A stretch of 64,000 bases of DNA from Symsagittifera roscoffensis (Eukaryota; Xenacoelomorpha; Acoela; Convolutidae): positions 21,733,996-21,797,995 of the forward strand of contig NC_087066.1 of NCBI RefSeq assembly GCF_963678635.1. The letters run 5' to 3'. Both the position numbers and the translations under genes were made by a program. Positions 32,666 through 45,300 of the stretch are shown in pieces. Positions within the stretch are counted from its first letter, which is position 1, and each line of letters begins with the position of its first letter. The notes below the pieces were generated by a model. That model did no database searches. It worked only from the letters and a program-made list of their open reading frames with translations, and was not told where the DNA came from.

Positions 32666-33159
32666 AAATAACATACAAAATAGGTGCTCTAAACGGTATA
32701 TTCTCTGACTGAATGTACGAATTATTTATTGAATACTAAAGAATGTAATTTAATTCTTCCCAAATTGAACAAAATTAGTTTTCTTAAACGCCTCTCCTAT
32801 TGTCGGAGAAAAATGTCCAATGTCTAATGTTTTGAGACCGAGAAATTAATTCGAGATGCATATCAAGATAGATCACCGAAGTCATCAAACTTCCATAAGG
32901 CCATTGGGAATGATAATTTTTATATTCAACGAAAATGTATATTTCAAAAATCACCGTTTTGTTTTTAAAAGCGGTGTTTTCGGCTTTGCTTCTTTCATAT
33001 ACTTTTTATGTAGATAACAATGTGCAAATTAAATGCACATGTGTCCTGCATTTGTCACAATTGTGGTTGGGTTCCGAAATGTCTGACTTTTTGACGAGAT
33101 CAAACAGCATTTTCAGGTTGATGTTTCTAAAATAGAATCAGAAAATTGAGATTTGAAAA

Positions 33160-33358
33160 ATGTCGTGTAGAATTTGTTTGCGACTCGTCAAGTCGAGGCC
33201 ATCGTCAATGTTCGTTTTCAACTCTTCGAAAGAGCATCCAGGTAACTTGAGAGTGCAATCTTTCCGATCTTTGGTCACAAATCCATCTCTAGTCGGCCAG
33301 CTTTCAACGTCCAAGTTTTTGGCCTCTCTACCTCCAATAAATGGGATAAATGAGACAA
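33160..33358 (+). CDS. Insertase exon 1 (mitochondrial presequence)
   Basis: 66 codons plus one base, from the first ATG of the frame to the donor GTGAGC at 33359. Rich in Ser, Arg and Leu; no acidic residue until after residue 20. The link to exon 2 rests on phase and presequence character, not on a conserved domain, so it is the least certain exon. Confidence 0.55.
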
Positions 33359-36300
33359 GTGAGCAGATTTCTAACTATCGTAATATGTTGCTTACAATTA
33401 TTTCATAACTATTCTTGCGCAAGCGAAGCGGAACTTGTTTTTTTAATTGTCAAGATTTTTTGTCGGTGTTTAAAAGTCGCAAATTCATGTGGCCAATATT
33501 TTAGGAGGTCCCTAAATGGTTCAATCGCATGAGTACGAAAACTGTTTCAGAGTCATGAACAGCTGTTTTTCTTACTCTGGACAATCTTCTGTGGAAGAAT
33601 GTGACATATTATTTAAGCTCTGACGTTAATAAAACAAATATTTGGAACTAATAAAACAAGTTATTTGGAGCAATTAATCGAATTCAAATCAATTTGGATT
33701 GCTTTCATTTGCTTCACACGCTACGCGTTAATAACTGGTAAATAGCGCGTATTAAATACCCCAAATTGGTAACTTTCACGCACCCATAGTTTCATTAGAA
33801 ACGTTGTCGAAAGTGAATATCCGTATTATTGAAGCTCAGGGCATCAATTTTTTTAGATGTTAAACAAAAAAGGAAATGTTGACAAACTATGAATTTTAAG
33901 CTGAATATTATGACTCGTGTATGGAAAAGACCAATAGCTTGCCGCAATTGACTTTGAAACGATTTTGTGGTGCGGGATAATTTGCCACGCATAAGTAATG
34001 CGCGTAAAACTTTCAGCAAGCATCAAATTATCAAAGCGCTCCTTTAGTCACGTTAGTTTTTTAGCGAGTGTTTCACAGCAATCTTTCAGTCAGGAAAGTC
34101 TAGTGTTGAGCGCGATCCTTCAGGGACCACGAGGATCCATGGAGCGATCCCCCGAGGGCAATATTTTTGAGAACTGGTCTGAGTTAAAAAAAAAACCCCG
34201 AACATATATATATATATATTCCTTACTTTTTTGGAAAGTAGGAACAAAAATCATCATGAAGGGTCAATTAAGAAGAAATCGGTCTGAATAAAAACCACTT
34301 CCAGTATAAACATTCAGTCATTTTAGAAAATTGCAGCAATAATGAGTAAGCGAGTTTTTGCACAAAGAAAGAACGCTTGTGTTTTATTACCTGTTCAACA
34401 ATGTTTACGAGTTCCATCTCATACGCTCATTTTTGCGCACATTTTTGGTGTTTTATTGTTCCGTCCCTAGGAGAAAGCGAGGAGTATGTATACTTGGTGT
34501 TTTTTTATTCAGATTAATGTCATAAAGAACATTTGCTGAGTGTGTGGTTCAATCCCTGGATCTTTGTGTTCTCAGAGTGTGCGCGCCCACCACTATTTTG
34601 AACTGTCTATCTAAACTGCTCAATTAAAATTTTGATCCTAAGATTGTAATACTAGTTATTTATGAGCTGCGAGTTGTCCCGAACAACAAAATTGTTCCAA
34701 ATTGAATTTAGACTAGCTGTGTGTCGCATTCGTTAATTTCATATATCACTTTTATTGTAAAACTTAATATTATCAGCCCTAAATTCATAGTTTGTCAATA
34801 TTTCCTTTTATCAAAAACTATCCGATACATGTTAAAGGGCGCTAGGAAGTCTCACGATTTTACGCTTACATACGAGAATTTGGGATAATTACAATGGCGA
34901 AATTTGGGATAATAAAGGCTGGAGAAATTTACAATTACCTATTACCGTGCTGCGTAGGCTATCAGTTTTTCCGGCTCGGAAATTCATCTACCTTGAATTT
35001 GGACAAGCTACTTGGTCTTAAAACTATGTTTTACTGGGAGAAAAACATATCACTTTGCACTTACATAAAGTGTGGGCATCATCGATGTTAACTTTTAATA
35101 GGCGGCTGAAGTTTCTCTTTATTTTTGCTTGTTTGCGATGTATATTGTTGGTTGTTTTGTCGTAGTTTCAATTTTTATATTTAACAGCAGTTGAGGTCGG
35201 GAAGACTATGAGTGAACTGGGCTTCACTTACTATTTTCCCACACACGTGGCAGCCAGATCTATCGAGTTCCTCCACTCCTCAGTCGGACTCACATACATC
35301 GGGGCCATCATCACATGTAAGTTCAGTATATTTCTTCTTAGGATTAACAGGAGAAGCACAGGTTTCCTCAAGTTGCTCTCAATTTTTGTAAAAAAGATAT
35401 GAAATTTTAAAAAAAAAACAAAAAGCGGAGGTAGTTTATTTCATTTTAGCAAGAGTCACTTAATTGATAAAGAGCAATGCGTTGAGAAACTGCGAGTTTT
35501 TAAAATATGTTAAATCGAAGCGAACTTGTTTGCAGAGGCTAATTAAAGTGTTATGATCGTAAATGCGGCGATGCAGACGATTGTAACATAGCTCGACAGG
35601 ACAGGGGAAGATGTAGGAGTTTTGTGAGGGCGCAAGTTCCAAAAAAAAAAAAATTGTTGAATTTTCTTGAACTGGTCAAAAATTTTTCTAGCTCTCTGAA
35701 AAATACTCGAAGAAAAGTATTCATGAAAAGTAGTTGCTCACGTTCAAGTATATATTTTTTTGCGGTTTGATTTTTTATTTCTTTTCAACTTCATTTGCCA
35801 AGTGGAATGCAAATTGGGCTCCCCAATAATAAAAGGGCTGATTGCACGACAAAAGCTGTTGACTTTTGGTTTAAAATGAATAATAATATCGGATTCGGAT
35901 TTTTCAAGTTGAGTTATTTATTCAAGAAAATGGCAGTCGTAAAAAGTTTTGAACTTGAAAGAGCTTTCAGGTCAATTGAAAAACAACCAGATAGTCTTAA
36001 AATCTAATAACTTTTTTGCCTTAAAATCTAATTAGTTTATGAACGCCTATGGATCATGAAAAGTAGTTGATTTATGGTTCGTAGGCCGAAAAAGCATGGC
36101 TTGTTGGTCAATAAATTCTGAAAATTTACAAAAAAATATGTACCTATTGTAGCAGCTCGTCCTAACAGGTCTTTTGATGATGTATTTTCAATGTTTTTTT
36201 TCCTGATAGATTTCCAATATCTGGTGATGTCTTCTCTCTCTAGGTGGAGTGGCAGTTAGACTTGGACTGTGGTACTCATTCATCCAACAGCAGAAATTTA

Positions 36301-39300
36301 TGAGCATCTTTTGGGAGCACCGGACTGTGCGCCAGGAGGTCCAATACGAGTATGATCTCGCGAAGAGCAAATATCGAGAAGACGAAGGTACTTCTCACAA
36401 AGCAGTTATTCCAAACATGCGCATGCCGAGTTGTTTTTGTAGATTTTATGAGTTTGCGGATTTGGACAGGGTTTGTTGGTGAAACAGATATTGATAATGT
36501 GACATGAACTCAGTTATATACGTATTTACGTAGTGTTTTTGTTATTTTTTTGCGCGTTGATTTTCAAGAGTCGATGAACGTAGGACTTATGTAGGTCGTG
36601 ATCATTTTTATTGTTGATTTGATTTTCGCGCTTTGACGCTTTTTTTTTAAATTTAGTTCCATTCTTTTGTTAAAAGGAAGGAAAACTCCACACTTGTGAA
36701 CGGTCAAAACATAAAGGTCATGTAAAAGGTGAGCGAATTCTAATTTCGAAAGTGGAATTTTTTTTCCAGATTTCCCAGCGAAATAAAAAATTGCTTATTG
36801 ATCTAATTTTCCCAACTTGACTTTTTTATTCAAAAAAAGTCTTAATCATTACACTTGCAAAGCAAAGTGTATTAGTACGAGCTCTTTTTTTCCAACCTAA
36901 GTCGCGAATGAAATTTGATTATTAAAAAGTTAACACAGCTGATGCATTTTCAATTCATCAAACGAACTGAAAAAAGTTCTTTGTTTCAAACAGCAGTATA
37001 TTGATAAAAAGCTCAATTTCAGAAATTTTCCAACTCAATGTATTTTTTTTGAAATGCATAATTTATACATAGTTTGGCTTTATTTTTTTCCAATTTATTA
37101 CATGCAAAATTTGGTCTTTTTGTATTTGGTGCTGTTTTTGCTACATTGAATTAGCAGTTTATTAGCATATGTATCTGCGTTGATGGCTGGTTTTTGGGAT
37201 TGTAAGAATCCGTGGCTGAGCGTTTAGTGCAGGGATTCAAATTTGCTAGGTCGCAGATTCGAATTCGACACCTAGCCGAGTTTTTGATAATTCTTGGCTT
37301 ATTTCTACTTTTTATTTTTTTCATTTGATAGAGCTGTTTTTTGTTCGTGTTGTCGGAAGTGTTTGCGAAGCGCAGCCTTGCCTCTGTGCTATATTTTATT
37401 ATTTTGTATTTCAAAGCTGATGGTTAAGATACAATTCTTTTCTGTTTCCTTGCGTTCATTGACTCTTTTTAACTGTCAGTTGGCTATGTTTTTTTTCCTC
37501 AAACTTTTTTTGCGGAAAAAAGTTTGAGTTTTTTTTATTTTTTTGCTAGAATCGCACTTCCCCAAATCTGAGATATTGGGTTCAATCGAAATAACTGGTT
37601 CTGAGAAGTTCCTCTGCATTGGAGGCTTTTTCTCTTTCTTGCGGAGAAATTTTTTTTTCTCAAAAACTATTCAAACGATTTTCAAAAAGTGGTGTTATTG
37701 GAAAGACCTTCTACTCCCCTGTGTGCCTGCATACTCACCTAGTCTCTTTCTACTTTACCCTCTGTTTACAGCCTTCGAAAAATCTGTGGGTGAATGTTTG
37801 ACCCATATGTTCCTTTTATTTTCGTTTTCTCGAAAACTACCCTCCCTAATCTGGTTTGTGGGATCAATAGATATAGCGGGCAGTGGAAAGCAGCTCCCCT
37901 GTATTAGCGACCACTCAAATTTTCTTGCACTAAAAATATCGGAAAAGTCGAATTTTTGTTTTTTTGACCGTTTTATCTCAAAACGGTCAAAAAGTGACCA
38001 CTCAATTTTTCTGGCACAAAAAATATCGCCCTCGGAAAATTCGAATTTTTGATTTTTTTCAAAGCTGTTGGTTTAGATATAATTCTTTTCTGTTTCTTTG
38101 CGTTCATTGATTCTCTTTAACTTTCATTTGGCTATGTTTTTTCCCTCATAATTTTTTTTTGCGGAAAAAAGTTCGAGTTTTTTTATACTTTTGTCGAGAA
38201 CCGCACTTCCGTAAATCTGAGATGATGGGTTCAATCGAAATAACTGGTTCTGAGAAGCTCCTCTGCATTGGAGGCTTTTTCTCTTTCTTGTGGAAAATTT
38301 ATTTTTTTTTGCTCAAAAACTATTCAAACGATTTTCAAAAATGGTGTCATTGGAAAGACCTTCCACTCCCCTGTATGCCTGCATACTCACCTAGTCTCCT
38401 TTTACTTTACTCTCTGTTTACAGCCTTCGAGAAATCTGTGGGTAATTGTTTGACCCAGATTTTCCTTTTTTTTTCGTTTTCTCGAAAACTACCCTCCTCA
38501 ATCTGGTTTGTGGGATCAATAGATATAGCGGGCAGTGGAAAGCAGCTCCCCTGTATTAGCGACCACTCAAATTTTCTTTCACAAAAAATATCAGAAATGT
38601 CGAATTTTTGGTTTTTTTGACCGTTTTAATCTCAAAACTGTCAAAAAGCGACCACTCAATTTTTCTGGCACAAAAAATATTGCCCGCGGAAAATTCGAAT
38701 TTTTGATTTTTTTCAAAGCTGTTGGTTTAGATATAATTCTTTTCTGTTTCTTTGCGTTCATTGATTCTCTTTAACTGTCATTTGGCTATGTTTTTTCCCT
38801 CATAATTTTTTTTGCGGAAAAAAGTTTGAGTTTTTTTATACTTTTGTCGAGAACCGAACTTCCCCAAATCTGAGATGATGGGTTCAATCGAAATAACTGG
38901 TTCTGAGAAGCTCCTCTGCATTGGAGGCTTTTTCTATTTCTTGTGGAAAATTTAATTTTTTTTGCTCAAAAACTATTCAAACGATTTTCAAAAATGGCGT
39001 CATTGGAAAGACCTTCCACTCCCCTGTGTGCCTGCATACTCACCTAGTCTCCTTTTACTTTACCCTCTGTTTACAGCCTTCGAGAAATCTGTGGGTGATT
39101 GTTTGACCCATTTTTTCCTCTTTTTTTCGTTTTCTCGAAAACTTCCCTCCTCAATCTGGTTTGTGGGATCAATAGATATAGCGGGCAGTGGAAAGCAGCT
39201 CCACTGTATTAGCGACCACTCAAATTTTCTTGCACAAAAATATCAGAAATGTCGAATTTTTGGTTTTTTTGACCGTTTTAATCTCAAAACTGTCAAAAAG

Positions 39301-42300
39301 CGACCACTCAATTTTTCTGGCACAAAAAATATTGCCCTCGGAAAATTCGAATTTTTGATTTTTTTCAAAGCTGTTGGTTGAGATATAATTCTTTTCTGTT
39401 TCTTTGCGTTCATTGATTCTCTTTAACTGTCATTTGGCTATGTTTTTTCCCTCATAATTTTTTTTTGCGGAAAAAAGTTCGAGTTTTTTTATACTTTTGT
39501 CGAGAACCGAACTTCCCCAAATCTGAGATGATGGGTTCAATCGAAATAACTGGTTCTGAGAAGCTCCTCTGCATTGGAGGCTTTTTCTCTTTCTTGTGGA
39601 AAATTTATTTTTTTTTTGCTCAAAAACTATTCAAACGATTTTCAAAAATGGTGTCATTGGAAAGACCTTCCACTCCCCTGTATGCCTGCATACTCACCTA
39701 GTCTCCTTTTACTTTACTCTCTGTTTACAGCCTTCGAGAAATCTGTGGGTGATTGTTTGACCCATTTTTTCCTCTTTTTTTTCGTTTTCTCGAAAACTTC
39801 CCTCCTCAATCTGGTTTGTGGGATCAATAGATATAGCGGGCAGTGGAAAGCAGCTCCCCTGTATTAGCGACCACTCAAATTTTCTTGCACAAAAATATCA
39901 GAAATGTCGAATTTTTGGTTTTTTTGACCGTTTTAATCTCAAAACTGTCAAAAAGCGACCACTCAATTTTTCTGGCACAAAAAATATTGCCCTCGGAAAA
40001 TTCGAATTTTTGATTTTTTTCAAAGCTGTTGGTTTAGATATAATTCTTTTCTGTTTCTTTGCGTTCATTGATTCTCTTTAACTGTCACTTGGCTATGTTT
40101 TTTCCCTCATAATTTTTTTTTGCGGAAAAAATTCGAGTTTTTTTATACTTTTGTCGAGAACCGAACTTCCCCAAATCTGAGATGATGGGTTCAATCGAAA
40201 TAACTGGTTCTGAGAAGCTCCTCTGCATTGGAGGCTTTTTCTCTTTCTTGTGGAAAATTTATTTTTTTTTGCTCAAAAACTATTCAAACGATTTTCAAAA
40301 ATGGTGTCATTGGAAAGACCTTCCACTCCCCTGTATGCCTGCATACTCACCTAGTCTCCTTTTACTTTACTCTCTGTTTACAGCCTTCGAGAAATCTGTG
40401 GGTGATTGTTTGACCCATTTTTTCCTCTTTTTTTCGTTTTCTCGAAAACTTCCCTCCTCAATCTGGTTTGTGGGATCAATAGATATAGCGGGCAGTGGAA
40501 AGCAGCTCCCCTGTATTAGCGACCACTCAAATTTTCATTCACAAAAAATATCAGAAAGTCGAATTTTTGGTTTTTTTGACCGTTTTAATCTCAAAACTGT
40601 CAAAAAGCGACCACTCAATTTTTCTGGCACAAAAAATATTGCCCTCGGAAAATTCGAATTTTTGATTTTTTTCAAAGCTGTTGGTTTAGATATAATTCTT
40701 TTCTGTTTCTTTGCGTTCATTGATTCTCTTTAACTGTCATTTGGCTATGTTTTTTCCCTCATAATTTTTTTTGCGGAAAAAAATTCGAGTTTTTTTATAC
40801 TTTTGTCGAGAACCGAACTTCCCCAAATCTGAGATGATGGGTTCAATCGAAATAACTGGTTCTGAGAAGCTCCTCTGCATTGGAGGCTTTTTCTATTTCT
40901 TGTGGAAAATTTAATTTTTTTTGCTCAAAAACTATTCAAACGATTTTCAAAAATGGTGTCATTGGAAAGACCTTCCACTCCCCTGTGTGCCTGCATACTC
41001 ACCTAGTCTCCTTTTACTTTACCCTCTGTTTACAGCCTTCGAGAAATCTGTGGGTGATTGTTTGACCCATTTTTTCCTCTTTTTTTCGTTTTCTCGAAAA
41101 CTTCCCTCCTCAATCTGGTTTGTGGGATCAATAGATATAGCGGGCAGTGGAAAGCAGCTCCCCTGTATTAGCGACCACTCAAATTTTCTTGCACAAAAAT
41201 ATCAAAAATGTCGAATTTTTGGTTTTTTTGACCGTTTTAATCTCAAAACTGTCAAAAAGCGACCACTCAATTTTTCTGGCACAAAAAATATTGCCCTCGG
41301 AAAATTCGAATTTTTGATTTTTTTCAAAGCTGTTTGTTTAGATATAATTCTTTTCTGTTTCTTTGCGTTCATTGATTCTCTTTAACTGTCATTTGGCTAT
41401 GTTTTTTCCCTCATAATTTTTTTTTGCGGAAAAAAGTTCGAGTTTTTTTATACTTTTGTCGAGAACCGAACTTCCCCAAATCTGAGATGATGGGTTCAAT
41501 CGAAATAACTGGTTCTGAGAAGCTCCTCTGCATTGGAGGCTTTTTCTCTTTCTTGTGGAAAATTTATTTTTTTTTTGCTCAAAAACTATTCAAGCGATTT
41601 TCAAAAATGGTGTCATTGGAAAGACCTTCCACTCCCCTGTATGCCTGCATACTCACCTAGTCTCCTTTTACTTTACTCTCTGTTTACAGCCTTCGAGAAA
41701 TCTGTGGGTGATTGTTTGACCCATATTTTCCTTTTTTTTTCGTTTTCTCGAAAACTACCCTCCTCAATCTGGTTTGTGGGATCAATAGATATAGCGGGAA
41801 GTGGAAAGCAGCTCCCCTGTATTAGCGACCACTCAAATTTTTTTTCACAAAAAATATCAGAAATGTCGAATTTTTGGTTTTTTTGACCGTTTTAATCTCA
41901 AAACTGTCAAAAAGCGACCACTCAATTTTTCTGGCACAAAAAATAATGCCCTCGGAAAATTCGAATTTTTGATTTTTTTCAAAGCTGTTGGTTTAGATAT
42001 AATTCTTTTCTGTTTCTTTGCGTTCATTGATTCTCTTTAACTGTCATTTGGCTATGTTTTTTCCCTCATAATTTTTTTTTGCGGAAAAAAGTTCGAGTTT
42101 TTTTATACTTTTGTCGAGAACCGAACTTCCCCAAATCTGAGATGATGGGTTCAATCGAAATAACTGGTTCTGAGAAGCTCCTCTGCATTGGAGGCTTTTT
42201 CTCTTTCTTGTGGAAAATTTATTTTTTTTTGCTCAAAAACTATTCAAGCGATTTTCAAAAATGGTGTCATTGGAAAGACCTTCCACTCCCCTGTATGCCT

Positions 42301-45300
42301 GCATACTCACCTAGTCTCCTTTTACTTTACTCTCTGTTTACAGCCTTCGAGAAATCTGTGGGTGATTGTTTGACCCATATTTTCCTCTTTTTTTTTCGTT
42401 TTCTCGAAAACTACCCTCCTCAATCTGGTTTGTGGGATCAATAGATATAGCGGGAAGTGGAAAGCAGCTCCCCTGTATTAGCGACCACTCAAATTTTTTT
42501 TCACAAAAAATATCAGAAATGTCGAATTTTTGGTTTTTTTGACCGTTTTAATCTCAAAACTGTCAAAAAGCGACCACTCAATTTTTCTGGCACAAAAAAT
42601 ATTGCCCTCGGAAAATTCGAATTTTTGATTTTTTTCAAAGCTGTTGGTTTAGATATAATTCTTTTCTGTTTCTTTGCGTTCATTGATTCTCTTTAACTGT
42701 CATTTGGCTATGTTTTTTCCCTCATAATTTTTTTTTGCGGAAAAAAGTTCGAGTTTTTTTATACTTTTGTCGAGAACCGAACTTCCCCAAATCTGAGATG
42801 ATGGGTTCAATCGAAATAACTGGTTCTGAGAAGCTCCTCTGCATTGGAGGCTTTTTCTATTTCTTGTGGAAAATTTATTTTTTTTTGCTCAAAAACTATT
42901 CAAACGATTTTCAAAAATGGTGTCATTGGAAAGACCTTCCACTCCCCTGTGTGCCTGCATACTCACCTAGTCTCCTTTTACTTTACCCTCTGTTTACAGC
43001 CTTCGAGAAATCTGTGGGTGATTGTTTGACCCATTTTTTCCTCTTTTTTTTTCGTTTTCTCGAAAACTACCCTCCTCAATCTGGTTTGTGGGATCAATAG
43101 ATATAGCGGGCAGTGGAAAGCAGCTCCCCTGTATTAGCGACCACTCAAATTTTCTTGCACAAAAAATATCAGAAATGTCGAATTTTTGGTTTTTTTGACC
43201 GTTTTAATCTCAAAACTGTCAAAAAGCGACCACTCAATTTTTCTGGCACAAAAAATATCGCCCTCGGAAAATTCGAATTTTTGATTTTTCTCAAAGCTGT
43301 TGGTTTAGAAATAATTCTTTTCTGTTTCTTTGCGTTCATTGATTCTCTTTAACTGTCATTTGGCTATGTTTTTTCCCTCATAATTTTTTTTTGCGGAAAA
43401 AAGTTAGTTTTTTTATACTTTTGTCGAGAACCGCACTTCCCCAAATTTGAGATGATGGGTTCAATCGAAATAACTGGTTCTGAGAAGCTCCTCTGCATTG
43501 GAGGCTTTTCCTCTTTCTTGTGGAAATTTTTTTTTCTCAAAAACTATTCAAGCGATTCTCAAAAATGGTGTCATTGGAAAGACCTTCCACTCCCCTGTGT
43601 GCCTGCATGCTCACCTAGTCTCCTTTTACTTTACCCTCTGTTTACAGCCTTCGAGAAATCTGTGGGTGATTGTTTGATCCATATTTTCCTCTTTTTTTTT
43701 CGTTTTCTCGAAAACTACCCTCCTCAATCTGGTTTGTGGGATCAATAGAGATAGCGGGCAGTGGGAAGCTCCCCTGTATTAGCGACCACTCAAATTTTCT
43801 TGAACAAAAAATATCAGAAATGTCGAATTTTTGGTTTTTTTGACCGTTTTAATCTCAAAACTGTCAAAAAGCGACCACTCAATTTTTCTGGCACAAAAAA
43901 TATTGCCCTCGGAAAATTCGAATTTTTGATTTTTTTCAAAGCTGTTGGTTTAGATATAATTCTTTTCTGTTTCTTTGCGTTCATTGATTCTCTTTAACTG
44001 TCATTTGGCTATGTTTTTTCCCTCATAATTTTTTTTGCGGAAAAAAGTTCGAGTTTTTTTATACTTTTGTCGAGAACCGCACTTCCCCAAATCTGAGATG
44101 ATGGGTTCAATCGAAATAACTGGTTCTGAGAAGCTCCTCTGCATTGGAGGCTTTTTCTCTTTCTTGTGGAAAATTTATTTTTTTTTCTCAAAAACTATTC
44201 AAACGATTTTCAAAAATGGTGTCATTGGAAAGACCTTCCACTCCCCTGTGTGCCTGCATACTCACCTAGTCTCCTTTTACTTTACCCTCTGTTTACAGCC
44301 TTCGAGAAATCTGTGGGTGATTGTTTGACCCATTTTTTCCTCTTTTTTTTTCGTTTTCTCGAAAACTACCCTCCTCAATCTGGTTTGTGGGATCAATAGA
44401 TATAGCGGGCAGTGGAAAGCAGCTCCCCTGTATTAGCGACCACTCAAATTTTCTTGCACAAAAAATATCAGAAATGTCGAATTTTTGATTTTTTTGACCG
44501 TTTTAATCTCAAAACTGTCAAAAAGCGACCACTCAATTTTTCTGGCACAAAAAATATCGCCCTCGGAAAATTCGAATTTTTGATTTTTTTCAAAGCTGTT
44601 GGTTTAGAAATAATTCTTTTCTGTTTCTTTGCGTTCATTGATTCTCTTTAACTGTCATTTGGCTATGTTTTTTCCCTCATGATTTTTTTTGCGGAAAAAA
44701 GTTAGTTTTTTTATACTTTTGTCGAGAACCGCACTTCCCCAAATTTGAGATGATGGGTTCAATCGAAATAACTGGTTCTGAGAAGCTCCTCTGCATTGGA
44801 GGCTTTTCCTCTTTCTTGTGGAAAATTTATTTTTTTTCTCAAAAACTATTCAAACGATTTTCAAAAATAGTGTCATTGGAAAGACCTTCCACTCCCCTGT
44901 ATGCCTGCATACTCACCTAGTCTCCTCTTACTTTACCCTCTGTTTACAGCCTTCGAGAAATCTGTGGGTGATTGTTTGACCCATATTTTCCTCTTTTTTT
45001 CGTTTTCTCGAAAACTACCCTCCTCAATCTGGTTTGTGGGATCAATAGAGATAGCGGGCAGTGGGAAGCTCCCCTGTATTAGCGACCACTCAAATTTTCT
45101 TGCACAAAAAAATCAGAAATGTCGAATTTTTGGTTTTTTTGACCGTTTTAATCTCAAAACTGTCAAAAAGCGACCACGCAATTTTTTTGGCACTAAAAAT
45201 GTCGCCCTCGGAAAAGATATAATTCTTTTCGGTTTCTTTGCGTTCATTGATTCTCTTTAACTGTCATTTGGCTATGTTTTTTCCCTCTTTATTTTTTTTG

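Noticed and set aside
34894-35091. 65-codon plus-strand open frame in insertase intron 1
   Set aside because: No recognisable motif and no splice sites that join it in phase between exons 1 and 2.
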